From positions 62,001-126,000 of the forward strand of contig JANWWJ010000038.1 of assembly GCA_025056305.1 (NCBI GenBank): 64,000 bases of DNA, read 5' to 3'. Made by a program: the position numbers and the translations under genes. The DNA comes from Chitinophagales bacterium. Its GTDB lineage: Bacteria > Bacteroidota > Bacteroidia > Chitinophagales > UBA10324. The notes beneath the pieces were generated by a model. The model was given only the letters and a program-made list of their open reading frames with translations. It was not told the origin of the DNA and did no database searches. Of the stretch, positions 35,610 to 43,932 are shown one piece after another (positions within the stretch are counted from its first letter, which is position 1; each line of letters begins with the position of its first letter).

Positions 35610-37040
35610 ATGGATGACAATTTTGAATACGAAGAGGAGCAGCCGCTCAATATAGACGCTGTCGTGGCACGTTTTGAAGAAGGGCTGAGCAAACAGCGGC
35701 CGGAGTTTTTTGATGTTGCCACTTACGAAAGCTTGATTCGCTATTATGAGAGCCGCCAACGATGGCAGCAGGCATTGGAAGTAGCGGAATGTGCCTGTGC
35801 CCAACATCCCTTCTCGCCGGTATTTGTCATCAAAAAGGCCACGTTTCTTCTGGTGCTTAAAAAGTATGAGCAGGCTGAAGCGTTGCTCGACCAGGCTGCT
35901 CTGCTGGATCCTTCAGACATATCGGTGGCCATTCTGCGCAGTGATATGTATTTGCAAACCAACCGGAAGCAGCAAGCAATTTCCTGTTTGGAAAAGGCTA
36001 TCGAAACCACCGATGATTTAGAAGATCGCGAAGAGTTATTGTTGGAGCTGGCAGACATTTACGAAGAATGCGATGAGTTTGAGCTTTTGTATTCGACGTT
36101 GGAACGTGTGCTGAAACTAAATCCCCGAAACCAGGAAGCGCTGAGCCGTATGTGGTATGCCGTTGAATTATCCGGCTATTACGAAGAGAGCATCCGGCTG
36201 CATCAATGGGTGATTGACCAGGATCCTTATTCTTATTTGGCCTGGCACAATCTGGGAAATGCCTACTATGACTTAGGCCGCTATCACGATGCGATTGAAG
36301 CCTTTGGTTTTGCAACGGCCATCAATGAAGATTGGGACCTCTCATACCGAGACTGTGGGGATGCTTATCTGCAGCTCAAGCAATACCGCAAGGCCATCGA
36401 GCAGTTTGAGTTGGCCATCAAGGCTTCTAAGCCCTATGAAGAATTGCTGTGCGCCATCGGATTCTGTTATGAAAAATTAAAAGAATACGAACGTGCCCGG
36501 GGGTACTACCGAAAAGCTATTCAACAAGATCCGCGGCATCACGAAGCGTATTTTCGTTATGGCGAAACCTACCGTAAAGAGCGCAATTGGGGTAGAGCCA
36601 TTCAATACTATAAGAAAGCTCTGCGGATCCAGCCGGCGCGCGCTGAATATTTGGTTGCGCTGGCCGGTGTGTATCAGCAGATCGGCGATGGGGCCGCTTT
36701 AGTGCACACCAGCCAACTGTTGGCGCAACTGGAAGTTTCCGCCAAGACCAAAACACATTACGAAAAAGTGATCCATCTGCTGATCGAGCAGCAGTGTTAT
36801 CAGGAATCCTTGGAACTCTTGGATCACGTCACGGCCGAATTAGGCACGTTGGCCTCTTTCCCATACTTGCGTGCAGCAGCACTCGTGTATTTGGGGCGCC
36901 GGCGCGAAGGGTTGGGCTGGTTGGAATTGGGTTTGAGCAGGCATTTTAGAAAAGTTAAAGTGTTTTTTCGCCTTTGCCCTCATTTACGCCGCGATCCCGT
37001 AATAGTGGCTTTGGTGCAGCGCTACGTGGACGGAGCATAA
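35610..37040 (+). CDS. Tetratricopeptide-repeat protein
   Basis: 476 residues, no signal peptide, acidic N-terminus (MDDNFEYEEEQPLNID). At least nine TPR-type helix pairs can be read, clearest at AWHNLGNAYYDLGRYHDAIEAF, YRDCGDAYLQLKQYRKAIEQF, LCAIGFCYEKLKEYERARGYY and YFRYGETYRKERNWGRAIQYY. A cytoplasmic protein-interaction scaffold is likely; the partners are unknown. The ATG at 35610 follows the putative promoter. comA begins 46 bases downstream. Confidence 0.88.
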   Translation: MDDNFEYEEEQPLNIDAVVARFEEGLSKQRPEFFDVATYESLIRYYESRQRWQQALEVAECACAQHPFSPVFVIKKATFLLVLKKYEQAEALLDQAALLDPSDISVAILRSDMYLQTNRKQQAISCLEKAIETTDDLEDREELLLELADIYEECDEFELLYSTLERVLKLNPRNQEALSRMWYAVELSGYYEESIRLHQWVIDQDPYSYLAWHNLGNAYYDLGRYHDAIEAFGFATAINEDWDLSYRDCGDAYLQLKQYRKAIEQFELAIKASKPYEELLCAIGFCYEKLKEYERARGYYRKAIQQDPRHHEAYFRYGETYRKERNWGRAIQYYKKALRIQPARAEYLVALAGVYQQIGDGAALVHTSQLLAQLEVSAKTKTHYEKVIHLLIEQQCYQESLELLDHVTAELGTLASFPYLRAAALVYLGRRREGLGWLELGLSRHFRKVKVFFRLCPHLRRDPVIVALVQRYVDGA

Positions 37041-37061
37041 GCTCGGCCGCATCCGCCAATG

Positions 37062-37069
37062 TACTTTTG
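37062..37069 (+). promoter_or_regulatory. -7 promoter box of comA-aroE
   Basis: TACTTTTG is an exact TAnnTTTG, 17 bases before the comA start. The upstream element is not evident. Confidence 0.45.
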
Positions 37070-37086
37070 CCTCACATGCTTACGCT

Positions 37087-37851
37087 ATGCTGGATTTTGT
37101 AATACGTCGTCTGCCTGCTCGCAGCGTTAAACCGCGGGAAGTAGGCCTGACTATGGTCATGGATAAAGGACTTAGCGTTCAGGAAACAGAGAATTTTCTC
37201 AGCGTAGCACATCCATACGTGGACGTGGTTAAGCTCGGATTTGGCTCTGCAGCTATTTCGCCCAACCTCAAAGAAAAACTCAGCGTATATCGGCGCTATG
37301 AAGTGCCTGTTTATTTCGGGGGCAGCCTTTTGGAGTGGTTTTACGCCCACCAAGCCGTGGACGAATACGAGCGTATCCTAAAAGACTTTGGCCTTACTTA
37401 CGTGGAAGTCAGCGATGGAACCCTTGAAATTCCCCATGAAGAAAAATGTCGGCTTATCGAACAGCTGGCCCGCACCTACACGGTGTTTTCTGAGGTGGGC
37501 TCTAAGGATGCCGATAAGATTCTTCCTCCTTACAAATGGATTGAGCTGATGAAGCGCGAGTTAAACGCGGGCTCACGCATGGTCATAGCTGAAGCTCGTG
37601 AGGGGGGAAATGTGGGTATCTATCGCGGAACCGGTGAGGTACGCCAAGGCCTTGTTGAGGAAATCCTTACCCAGATTCCCGCAGAGAAAATAATTTGGGA
37701 AGCGCCTAACAAAAGCCAACAGGTATTCTTCATCAAACTATTAGGCCCCAACGTCAACTTAGGAAACATTCCTTACCAAGAAGTTATCGCGCTGGAAACC
37801 TTACGGGTGGGTCTGCGCGGCGATACCATGCGTATGTTTTTGGTTTCCTGA
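37087..37851 (+). CDS. comA: Phosphosulfolactate synthase family protein (ComA)
   Basis: 254 residues matching the ComA TIM-barrel family: GLTMVMDKGLSVQETENFL, VDVVKLGFGSAAISPNLKEKL, PVYFGGSLLEWFYAHQAVDEY, YVEVSDGTLEIPHEEKCRLI, FSEVGSKDAD, and VIAEAREGGNVGIYRG. The founding enzyme adds sulfite to phosphoenolpyruvate to make phosphosulfolactate, first described in coenzyme M synthesis. Methanogenesis genes are absent here, so another sulfonate product is expected. It is followed 13 bases later by aroE. Confidence 0.9.
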   Translation: MLDFVIRRLPARSVKPREVGLTMVMDKGLSVQETENFLSVAHPYVDVVKLGFGSAAISPNLKEKLSVYRRYEVPVYFGGSLLEWFYAHQAVDEYERILKDFGLTYVEVSDGTLEIPHEEKCRLIEQLARTYTVFSEVGSKDADKILPPYKWIELMKRELNAGSRMVIAEAREGGNVGIYRGTGEVRQGLVEEILTQIPAEKIIWEAPNKSQQVFFIKLLGPNVNLGNIPYQEVIALETLRVGLRGDTMRMFLVS

Positions 37852-37864
37852 TTACCTTACATGC

Positions 37865-38617
37865 ATGTTGGCAGAGCGCCATTTTGGTCTCATAGGTAAG
37901 CCTCTGGACCATTCCTTTTCGCGACAATTCTTTACCGAAAAATTCAGGAAACTGGGTTTGCCGCATTGCCGTTATGAAAATTATCCCATCGCGTCGGTAG
38001 CGCTTATGCCAACGTTGTTTAAATCTGACCCCTTCCTGGAAGGCCTCAACGTTACCGTGCCGTACAAGGAACAGGTGATTCCTTATCTCGATGAACTGGA
38101 CGAGTCGGCCCGACAAGTAGGTGCTGTCAATTGCATCCGGCGCGTGGGTGCGAAGCTTATCGGTTTTAACACGGATGTGTTCGGATTTGCAGAAGCGGTG
38201 CAGCCTCTGCTGAAACCATGGCATCGGGCGGCACTGATTTTGGGAAGCGGTGGTGCAGCCAAAGCCGTAGCTACGGCACTGCGCCACTTCAACATCAGTT
38301 ATCAAGTGGTATCGCGTACGGCGGGAGAGCACGTCATCACTTATGCCGACTTAAATGTGCCTTTAATGCATCATTACCTGCTGATCATAAACACTACTCC
38401 GTTGGGCATGTATCCTGACGTGCACAGCATGCCTCCTATTCCTGTTCACGGCCTGACGCCGCAGCATTTGGTTTTCGATCTGATCTACAACCCTCAAATA
38501 ACCCGGCTGATGAGCGAGGCCATACGCGTTGGTGCTGCAGTATGTAATGGGTGGAATATGTTGGTGTTGCAAGCCGAAAAAAGCTGGGAAATTTGGAACC
38601 AGTCCTTTCAGGGCTGA
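37865..38617 (+). CDS. aroE: Shikimate dehydrogenase
   Basis: Reduces 3-dehydroshikimate with NADPH. 250 residues: FGLIGKPLDHSFSRQFF (shikimate site Ser), LNVTVPYKEQVIPYLDEL (catalytic Lys in VPYK), GAVNCI, FNTDVFG (Asp), Rossmann loop ILGSGGAAKAV and the C-terminal NGWNMLVLQAEKSWEIW. Compact but complete. The start is the ATG at 37865. Confidence 0.95.
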   Translation: MLAERHFGLIGKPLDHSFSRQFFTEKFRKLGLPHCRYENYPIASVALMPTLFKSDPFLEGLNVTVPYKEQVIPYLDELDESARQVGAVNCIRRVGAKLIGFNTDVFGFAEAVQPLLKPWHRAALILGSGGAAKAVATALRHFNISYQVVSRTAGEHVITYADLNVPLMHHYLLIINTTPLGMYPDVHSMPPIPVHGLTPQHLVFDLIYNPQITRLMSEAIRVGAAVCNGWNMLVLQAEKSWEIWNQSFQG

Positions 38618-38654
38618 TTTGGCTTGCCTGAGTTATTCATGCATTTTTGTATGT

Positions 38655-40031
38655 ATGAATGAATGGACATGGATTGCATTTGCTGCAGGTTTGTTGATTG
38701 GTGCCTTAGTGTCGGGGCTGTGGGTCCGCACCCGCATGCGCCAGTGGACCCATGGTTTGCTTCAGCAGGTTGATAAAGAAAAAGAGCTGGCCGCCTATCG
38801 TGCGGCACAAGCCGAAAAGGAGCTCACTGAGTCAAGAGCGCGTGTTGAGCTTCTGCAGGCGCAGCTCATGCAGCTTACTGCAGATCTCAGTCAAGCACGC
38901 ACGCAGGTAAACCAATTGCATGAGTTCTTGGAAAATGAGAAAAAAGAAAAACAAGAACTCAACGAACGCTTGATGCAGGGCTTTGAAGTTGTCGCGCATC
39001 GCATTTTAGACCAGACCGGTAAAAAACTCAGTGAGCAGCAGCAGAAAGATCTGGAACAGGTCTTGCAGCCCTTGCGGGATCGCTTATCGGAATTTCAGCG
39101 CGTCGTTCAGGAAACCTATGATAAGGAAAAACGCGATGTGTTGTCGTTGCAGGAGCAGGTACGTTTATTGCATGAGCAAAACAGGCGCATCACCGAAGAA
39201 GCCCATAACCTCGCGCGCGCTTTGAAGGGCGACACCCGACAGCAAGGAAAATGGGGAGAACTCATCCTGGAGCGCATTCTGGAATTTGCCGGCTTGGAGC
39301 AGGGATTGGAGTATACACTTCAGCATAGCTACAGGAACCGCCACGGTGAACTCATCCGGCCTGATGCCGTCGTATTTCTGCCCGAGCAAAAGCATTTGAT
39401 CATCGATGCCAAGGTTTCCTTGAATGCATATGAGCGGTTCGTCAATACCGACTCTGAGGAAGAAAAGCAAAAAGCACTTCAGGACCATGTGCTTGCCGTG
39501 CGCCATCGCGTCAAAGAGCTCTCTGATAAAGAATACTTTACCGGCCAGGAGCTTCGTTCGCCGGAGATGGTATTTATGTTTATCCCTGTTGAATCTGCAT
39601 TCATGGAGGCCCTTCGTGCCGACGGCGAATTGTTTAACTATGCATGGGAGCGCCGCATTGTGTTGGTGGGCCCCAGCACCTTATTGGCTACCTTACGTAC
39701 GGTGGCCAATCTCTGGAAAATCGAAAAGCAAAACCGTAATGCTCAAGAAATAGCGCGCCTGAGCGGAAAACTCTACGATAAACTCTGTGGCTTGCTTTCA
39801 GAGCTGGAAAACTTGGGGACGGCTCTGCGCAAGGCCGAAGATGAATACAATAAGTTTTGTGCGGGACTTACCAGTGAACGCGAAAATGTACTGCGTTTGG
39901 CTGAGCGCATCCGGGGCATGGGCGCCAATGCCACGAAAAGATTGCCCGCCGCGTTTCAAGAACCTGCTGCACCTGAAGAACAACAGCAAATTGCGCCATC
40001 CGCCGGCCAGCAACCAACGGACGCTCAGTAA
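38655..40031 (+). CDS. rmuC: RmuC-family DNA recombination protein
   Basis: 458 residues from ATG 38655. One N-terminal membrane segment (WTWIAFAAGLLIGALVSGLWV) is followed by a long coiled coil (~35-190) and the RmuC nuclease-like domain (KGDTRQQGKWGELILERILEFAGLEQG, then DAVVFLPEQKHLIIDAKVSLNAY, with a PD-(D/E)XK-like D..DAK pattern). RmuC limits inversions and illegitimate recombination. The C-terminus is Gln/Pro-rich. It overlaps the convergent next gene by 7 bases. Confidence 0.93.
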   Translation: MNEWTWIAFAAGLLIGALVSGLWVRTRMRQWTHGLLQQVDKEKELAAYRAAQAEKELTESRARVELLQAQLMQLTADLSQARTQVNQLHEFLENEKKEKQELNERLMQGFEVVAHRILDQTGKKLSEQQQKDLEQVLQPLRDRLSEFQRVVQETYDKEKRDVLSLQEQVRLLHEQNRRITEEAHNLARALKGDTRQQGKWGELILERILEFAGLEQGLEYTLQHSYRNRHGELIRPDAVVFLPEQKHLIIDAKVSLNAYERFVNTDSEEEKQKALQDHVLAVRHRVKELSDKEYFTGQELRSPEMVFMFIPVESAFMEALRADGELFNYAWERRIVLVGPSTLLATLRTVANLWKIEKQNRNAQEIARLSGKLYDKLCGLLSELENLGTALRKAEDEYNKFCAGLTSERENVLRLAERIRGMGANATKRLPAAFQEPAAPEEQQQIAPSAGQQPTDAQ

Positions 40032-40513
40032 GCACTGCCCGTCATTCCATATTTCGCCAACAGCAGTGTGGCAATGACAGTGCCCACCAAGTGATACGAA
40101 ATGTCAATAATCCAGATACTGAGGGGGCGACGCTGCACGTTTAATGTGCTTCCGACCAGACCACCGACCATACCCGCAATCAAAATGTAAGAACGAACAA
40201 AGCAGTCACTCATCTCTTTGCAGCGGATGGCATTAAGCATCAACCCCACAACGGTGCAGATGACAAACAGCAACCCAAACTGGAAAACCAATTGAAGGAT
40301 GCCTCCAAAGGTTCCATTGCCTTTTGACTCTCCATTATGCTCGGGTCCACTCACCGGAATCAGGCCCCATTTAAAATGGCCTGTTTTCAGCTGAAGAGTC
40401 TGTACCCAAAAACGACCAAAGAGCAACCTGTACCAAAGGTATCCGAGGGCCAAATAAATGCCGGCGGTGGCTACCACCATCGGCCAGTTGAGGTAAAGGA
40501 TTGCGTTTTTCAT
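40025..40513 (-). CDS. DUF1761-like four-helix membrane protein
   Basis: 162 residues from ATG 40513. Segments NWPMVVATAGIYLALGYLWY, LQLVFQFGLLFVICTVVGLML, a middle helix around SYILIAGMVGGLVGS and IIDISYHLVGTVIATLLLA form four membrane helices, with GYLWYRLLFG as in the DUF1761 family. Function unknown. Convergent with rmuC. Confidence 0.7.
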   Translation of the reverse strand: MKNAILYLNWPMVVATAGIYLALGYLWYRLLFGRFWVQTLQLKTGHFKWGLIPVSGPEHNGESKGNGTFGGILQLVFQFGLLFVICTVVGLMLNAIRCKEMSDCFVRSYILIAGMVGGLVGSTLNVQRRPLSIWIIDISYHLVGTVIATLLLAKYGMTGSAY

Positions 40514-40612
40514 ATGCTGCTTTGAGCGGCAAGGTACTAAACTTTGTTCAGGCTTGCTATTCGCTGTGCACAGTCTGTTTTTCCACATCGGTCAAAAAGC
40601 AGGCTTCCCTGT

Positions 40613-40620
40613 TATTTTTG
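40613..40620 (+). promoter_or_regulatory. -7 promoter box directly before proline dehydrogenase
   Basis: TATTTTTG, an exact TAnnTTTG, ends only 4 bases before the ATG at 40625. Transcription would start at or next to the start codon, so the message may be leaderless. Confidence 0.45.
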
Positions 40621-40624
40621 TTCT

Positions 40625-41827
40625 ATGCGTGCTGTTGCCGATTCGGTATCGTTCGATAATACGGCAATAGCTTTTGCGCACCTGAAGGATAAAGACCTCG
40701 AACGGGCATTCAGAGTTTATCAGCTCATCAACATCAGGCCCCTTACATGGCTGGGCACACGACTTACCCCGTGGGCAATTCGCATGGGCCTTCCCGTCAA
40801 AAGTCTCGTGCGCTCTACTTTGTTTCAGGTATTCTGTGGAGGTGAAACACTGCAAGCCTGTAGCTACGTCATCGACCGATTGAGCAAATACGGGGTCTAT
40901 ACAGTTTTGGACTATGGAGTGGAAGCCAAACAAGACGAAGAAGAATTTGATCGCACACTGGCCAACATCCTGGAGGCCATTCGGTTTGCCGGTCAGCGTC
41001 GGCATGTACCGTTTGTCAGCGTGAAGGTAACCGGCATCTGTCGTTTTGCTTTGCTTGAGAAATTACACCAAAGACATTCTCTGTCCGCTTCCGAACAGCA
41101 ACAATGGCAACGTGCGCAGGAGCGACTGGCGCAGATCTGCACGTTGGCACAACAACAGCGCGTTGGGGTGATGTTGGATGCTGAAGAGTCATGGATTCAA
41201 AACCCCATAGACGAGCTGGCGGACTTGTTGATGCAGCGCTTCAATCGTTCCGAAGCCGTCGTGCTTAACACATTTCAACTTTATCGGCACGATCGACTGG
41301 CATTTCTCCATGATAGCTTCGAACGGGCCCAACGGGGCGGGTATTTACTCGGGGCCAAGCTGGTGCGCGGGGCGTACATGGAAAAGGAACGACGGCGTGC
41401 CAAACGTCTGGGCTATGCCTCGCCCATTCAGCCGGACAAAAAAGCGTGTGATCGTGACTTTAACGAAGCTGTTCGCTTCTGCATCGAGCGCCTCTCGTCA
41501 ATCTTCCTGTGCCTGGCTTCTCATAACGAAGAAAGCAACATGCTGGCTGTCCGCCTCACGCAGCAATATCGAATGCCGCCGGATCACCCTCATTTACTCT
41601 TCTCTCAGCTTTATGGCATGAGCGACAACATCACCTTTAATCTGGCTCATGCCGGATTTCGGGCTTCCAAATATGTTCCTTATGGGCCCGTACAAGAAGT
41701 TATTCCCTATCTGATGCGACGAGCTCAGGAAAACACTTCGGTTGGGGGCATGACCAGCCGGGAGTTATTGCTGTTGCGCCGCGAACGGCAACGACGTAAA
41801 ACACAAGCACATGGAACAGTATCATGA
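40625..41827 (+). CDS. Proline dehydrogenase
   Basis: Flavoenzyme that oxidises proline to pyrroline-5-carboxylate. 400 residues: [37 protein letters not shown] (barrel Lys), [35 protein letters not shown] and [14 protein letters not shown]. The LVRGAYxxxE and SHNE motifs are family hallmarks. It is the monofunctional type; no P5C dehydrogenase is nearby, and the ALDH at 29417 is of another family. The start at 40625 fits the barrel start; the last 17 bases overlap thyA. Confidence 0.93.
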   Translation: MRAVADSVSFDNTAIAFAHLKDKDLERAFRVYQLINIRPLTWLGTRLTPWAIRMGLPVKSLVRSTLFQVFCGGETLQACSYVIDRLSKYGVYTVLDYGVEAKQDEEEFDRTLANILEAIRFAGQRRHVPFVSVKVTGICRFALLEKLHQRHSLSASEQQQWQRAQERLAQICTLAQQQRVGVMLDAEESWIQNPIDELADLLMQRFNRSEAVVLNTFQLYRHDRLAFLHDSFERAQRGGYLLGAKLVRGAYMEKERRRAKRLGYASPIQPDKKACDRDFNEAVRFCIERLSSIFLCLASHNEESNMLAVRLTQQYRMPPDHPHLLFSQLYGMSDNITFNLAHAGFRASKYVPYGPVQEVIPYLMRRAQENTSVGGMTSRELLLLRRERQRRKTQAHGTVS

Positions 41828-42605
41828 TTTTTTAAGACACATTCTGACGTCCGGTATTCAAAAGCACGACCGCACCGGCGTAGGCACGCTGAGCATTTTT
41901 GGCTATCAGATGCGGTTTGATTTAAGCAAAGGATTTCCCCTGGTCACCACCAAAAAAGTACATTTTAAAAGTGTGGTGTACGAGCTCTTGTGGTTTTTGC
42001 GAGGTGATACCAACATCAATTTTTTGCGCCGCCATGGAGTAACCATCTGGGATGAATGGGCTGATGCCAACGGAGATTTGGGACCGATATACGGCAAACA
42101 ATGGCGAAGCTGGCAAGCCCCTGATGGCCGCACCATCGACCAGCTTGCACAAGTCGTTCATTTGATCCGTACCCAGCCGGATTCGCGACGACTTGTGGTT
42201 AGCGCATGGAATCCTGCCGACTTGGAACACATGGCCTTACCCCCTTGTCACGTGCTGTTTCAATTTTATGTAGCTCAGGGAAAACTCTCATGCCAGCTCT
42301 ATCAACGCAGTGCCGATGCTTTTCTCGGAGTTCCCTTTAACATCGCATCTTATTCCTTGCTGACGCACATGATCGCGCACGTTTCAGGTTTACAGGTCGG
42401 TGAATTCATACACACCTTTGGTGATGCCCACATCTATTTGAATCACCTCGAACAAGTGCGCCAGCAGCTCGGCCGTTCCATCAGACCATTGCCCCAGATC
42501 AGGTTTAATCCGATGGTTTCTGACCTGTTTGCCTTTACTTATGACGATATAGAGCTGCTGAACTACGATCCTCATCCGCCCATCAAGGCGCCCGTTGCCG
42601 TATGA
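41811..42605 (+). CDS. thyA: Thymidylate synthase
   Basis: Methylates dUMP using methylene-tetrahydrofolate. 264 residues with catalytic C146 in [22 protein letters not shown] at the phosphate-binding loop, [18 protein letters not shown] and [12 protein letters not shown]. Length and Cys position equal the E. coli enzyme. It overlaps the proline dehydrogenase end by 17 bases and the folA start by 4 bases. Confidence 0.98.
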   Translation: MEQYHDFLRHILTSGIQKHDRTGVGTLSIFGYQMRFDLSKGFPLVTTKKVHFKSVVYELLWFLRGDTNINFLRRHGVTIWDEWADANGDLGPIYGKQWRSWQAPDGRTIDQLAQVVHLIRTQPDSRRLVVSAWNPADLEHMALPPCHVLFQFYVAQGKLSCQLYQRSADAFLGVPFNIASYSLLTHMIAHVSGLQVGEFIHTFGDAHIYLNHLEQVRQQLGRSIRPLPQIRFNPMVSDLFAFTYDDIELLNYDPHPPIKAPVAV

Positions 42606-43132
42606 TAATAACCATAATCGTAGCCGCCTCACAAAACGGAGTGATTGGTCGAAACAATCGGTTGCCCTGGCATCTGCCTGCTGACCTGAAGCGGTTCAAA
42701 CAAATTACAGTCGGTCATCACATCATCATGGGCCGCAACACCTTTGAATCCATCGGACGCCCCCTGCCTAAAAGAGTGAACATTGTCGTAACACGTCAGC
42801 CCGATTATCAAGCCCACGGATGTGTGGTCGCCCACAGTTTGCAGGAAGCATTGGAGTATGCGCGACGTGCCGGCGAAACCGAATGCTTTATCATAGGTGG
42901 TGGCGACTTGATACAGGCAGCCTTGGTTTGGGCCGATCGGATCTTGCTCACGCGCGTGTTCCACGACTTCGAGGGCGATACCTTCCTGCCTCAAATCAAT
43001 GAAGAAGATTGGGAATTGATTTCGGAAGAACGTCATCTTCCCGATGCCCACAATCCATACGCTTATGCATTTTTTGAATACCGCCTGGCACATGCCGGTG
43101 CTAAATCTGCCCGACCATCAAAAGAGTCATGA
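42602..43132 (+). CDS. folA: Dihydrofolate reductase
   Basis: Regenerates tetrahydrofolate used by ThyA. 176 residues: [32 protein letters not shown] (catalytic Asp in PADLKRF), [16 protein letters not shown] and [14 protein letters not shown]. Its ATG overlaps the thyA stop (ATGA), so the two are translationally coupled, as is common for thyA-folA pairs. Confidence 0.97.
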   Translation: MIITIIVAASQNGVIGRNNRLPWHLPADLKRFKQITVGHHIIMGRNTFESIGRPLPKRVNIVVTRQPDYQAHGCVVAHSLQEALEYARRAGETECFIIGGGDLIQAALVWADRILLTRVFHDFEGDTFLPQINEEDWELISEERHLPDAHNPYAYAFFEYRLAHAGAKSARPSKES

Positions 43133-43206
43133 TCCTGCTGCATGGAGTGCGGTAAAATATCTTTCTTTGTAAACCGTCCTTGTTCACTTTAAAAAATCTT
43201 AACATC

Positions 43207-43932
43207 ATGAGAAAAACTGCTGCTTTACTATCCTTTCTTCTGCCCTTTGCCACGCTGGCTCAGACGGCCGATCAGATCATTCAGGAATATCTGAGGGCTA
43301 TTGGGGGGTTGGAAAAATTAAAAAAAGTGCAAACTGTTAAAATGACTGGAAATTTCGTACAGGGGACATTAACCATTCCCATGACATTGTACCAGAAGCG
43401 GCCCAACATGCATTTGGTAGAAGTCACGTTTCAGGGCATGACCCAAAAAATTGCTTACGACGGTAAAGAGGCATGGTCTATCGATCCGTTTCAGGGGCGC
43501 ACCGTAGCGGCTAAGTTGGATGCCGACCAAACCAAGCAACAGCGTTTCCAGGCCGACATAGACGGGCCTTTGGTCGATTATGCCGCCAAGGGCTACAAGG
43601 TGGATTATGTGGGTAAAGAAACCATAGACGGTGTGCCGGCGTTTCACTTGCGCCTTACAACGCAGGAGGGAGATATCTATGACTATTTCTTTGACGAAGA
43701 AACGTATCTTCTGATTAAGGAAAAATCTAATGTAAAAATGCAGGACGGTAGCGTGGAAAGCCAGGAAATAAATTTCAGTGATTACAAAGAAATCAATGGG
43801 CTGCTCATTCCTCATTCCATGGAAATGGTCGGCGAGTTTCAGGGGCAGAAGTTTTCCAGCTATATCAACATAGAATCCGTAGTCCACAACGTGCCGTTGG
43901 ACGAATCCATGTTCCGCATGCCGGAAAAATGA
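43207..43932 (+). CDS. LolA-like periplasmic lipid-binding-fold protein
   Basis: 241 residues with a signal peptide (MRKTAALLSFLLPFATLAQ). The segment ADQIIQEYLRAIGGLEKLKKVQTVKMTGNF and the following strand series (AYDGKEAWSIDPFQG, KGYKVDYVGKETIDGVPAFHL) fit the outer-membrane-lipoprotein-sorting (LolA/LolB) fold seen in many small Bacteroidota proteins. It is not LolA itself by length or motif. It is coupled by an ATGA overlap to the large propeller protein that follows. Confidence 0.75.
   Translation: MRKTAALLSFLLPFATLAQTADQIIQEYLRAIGGLEKLKKVQTVKMTGNFVQGTLTIPMTLYQKRPNMHLVEVTFQGMTQKIAYDGKEAWSIDPFQGRTVAAKLDADQTKQQRFQADIDGPLVDYAAKGYKVDYVGKETIDGVPAFHLRLTTQEGDIYDYFFDEETYLLIKEKSNVKMQDGSVESQEINFSDYKEINGLLIPHSMEMVGEFQGQKFSSYINIESVVHNVPLDESMFRMPEK

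Noticed and set aside
35438-35722. N-terminal extension of the M1 peptidase
   Set aside because: The 95 extra residues have no conservation signs, would place the signal peptide internally, and overlap the divergent TPR gene and its promoter.
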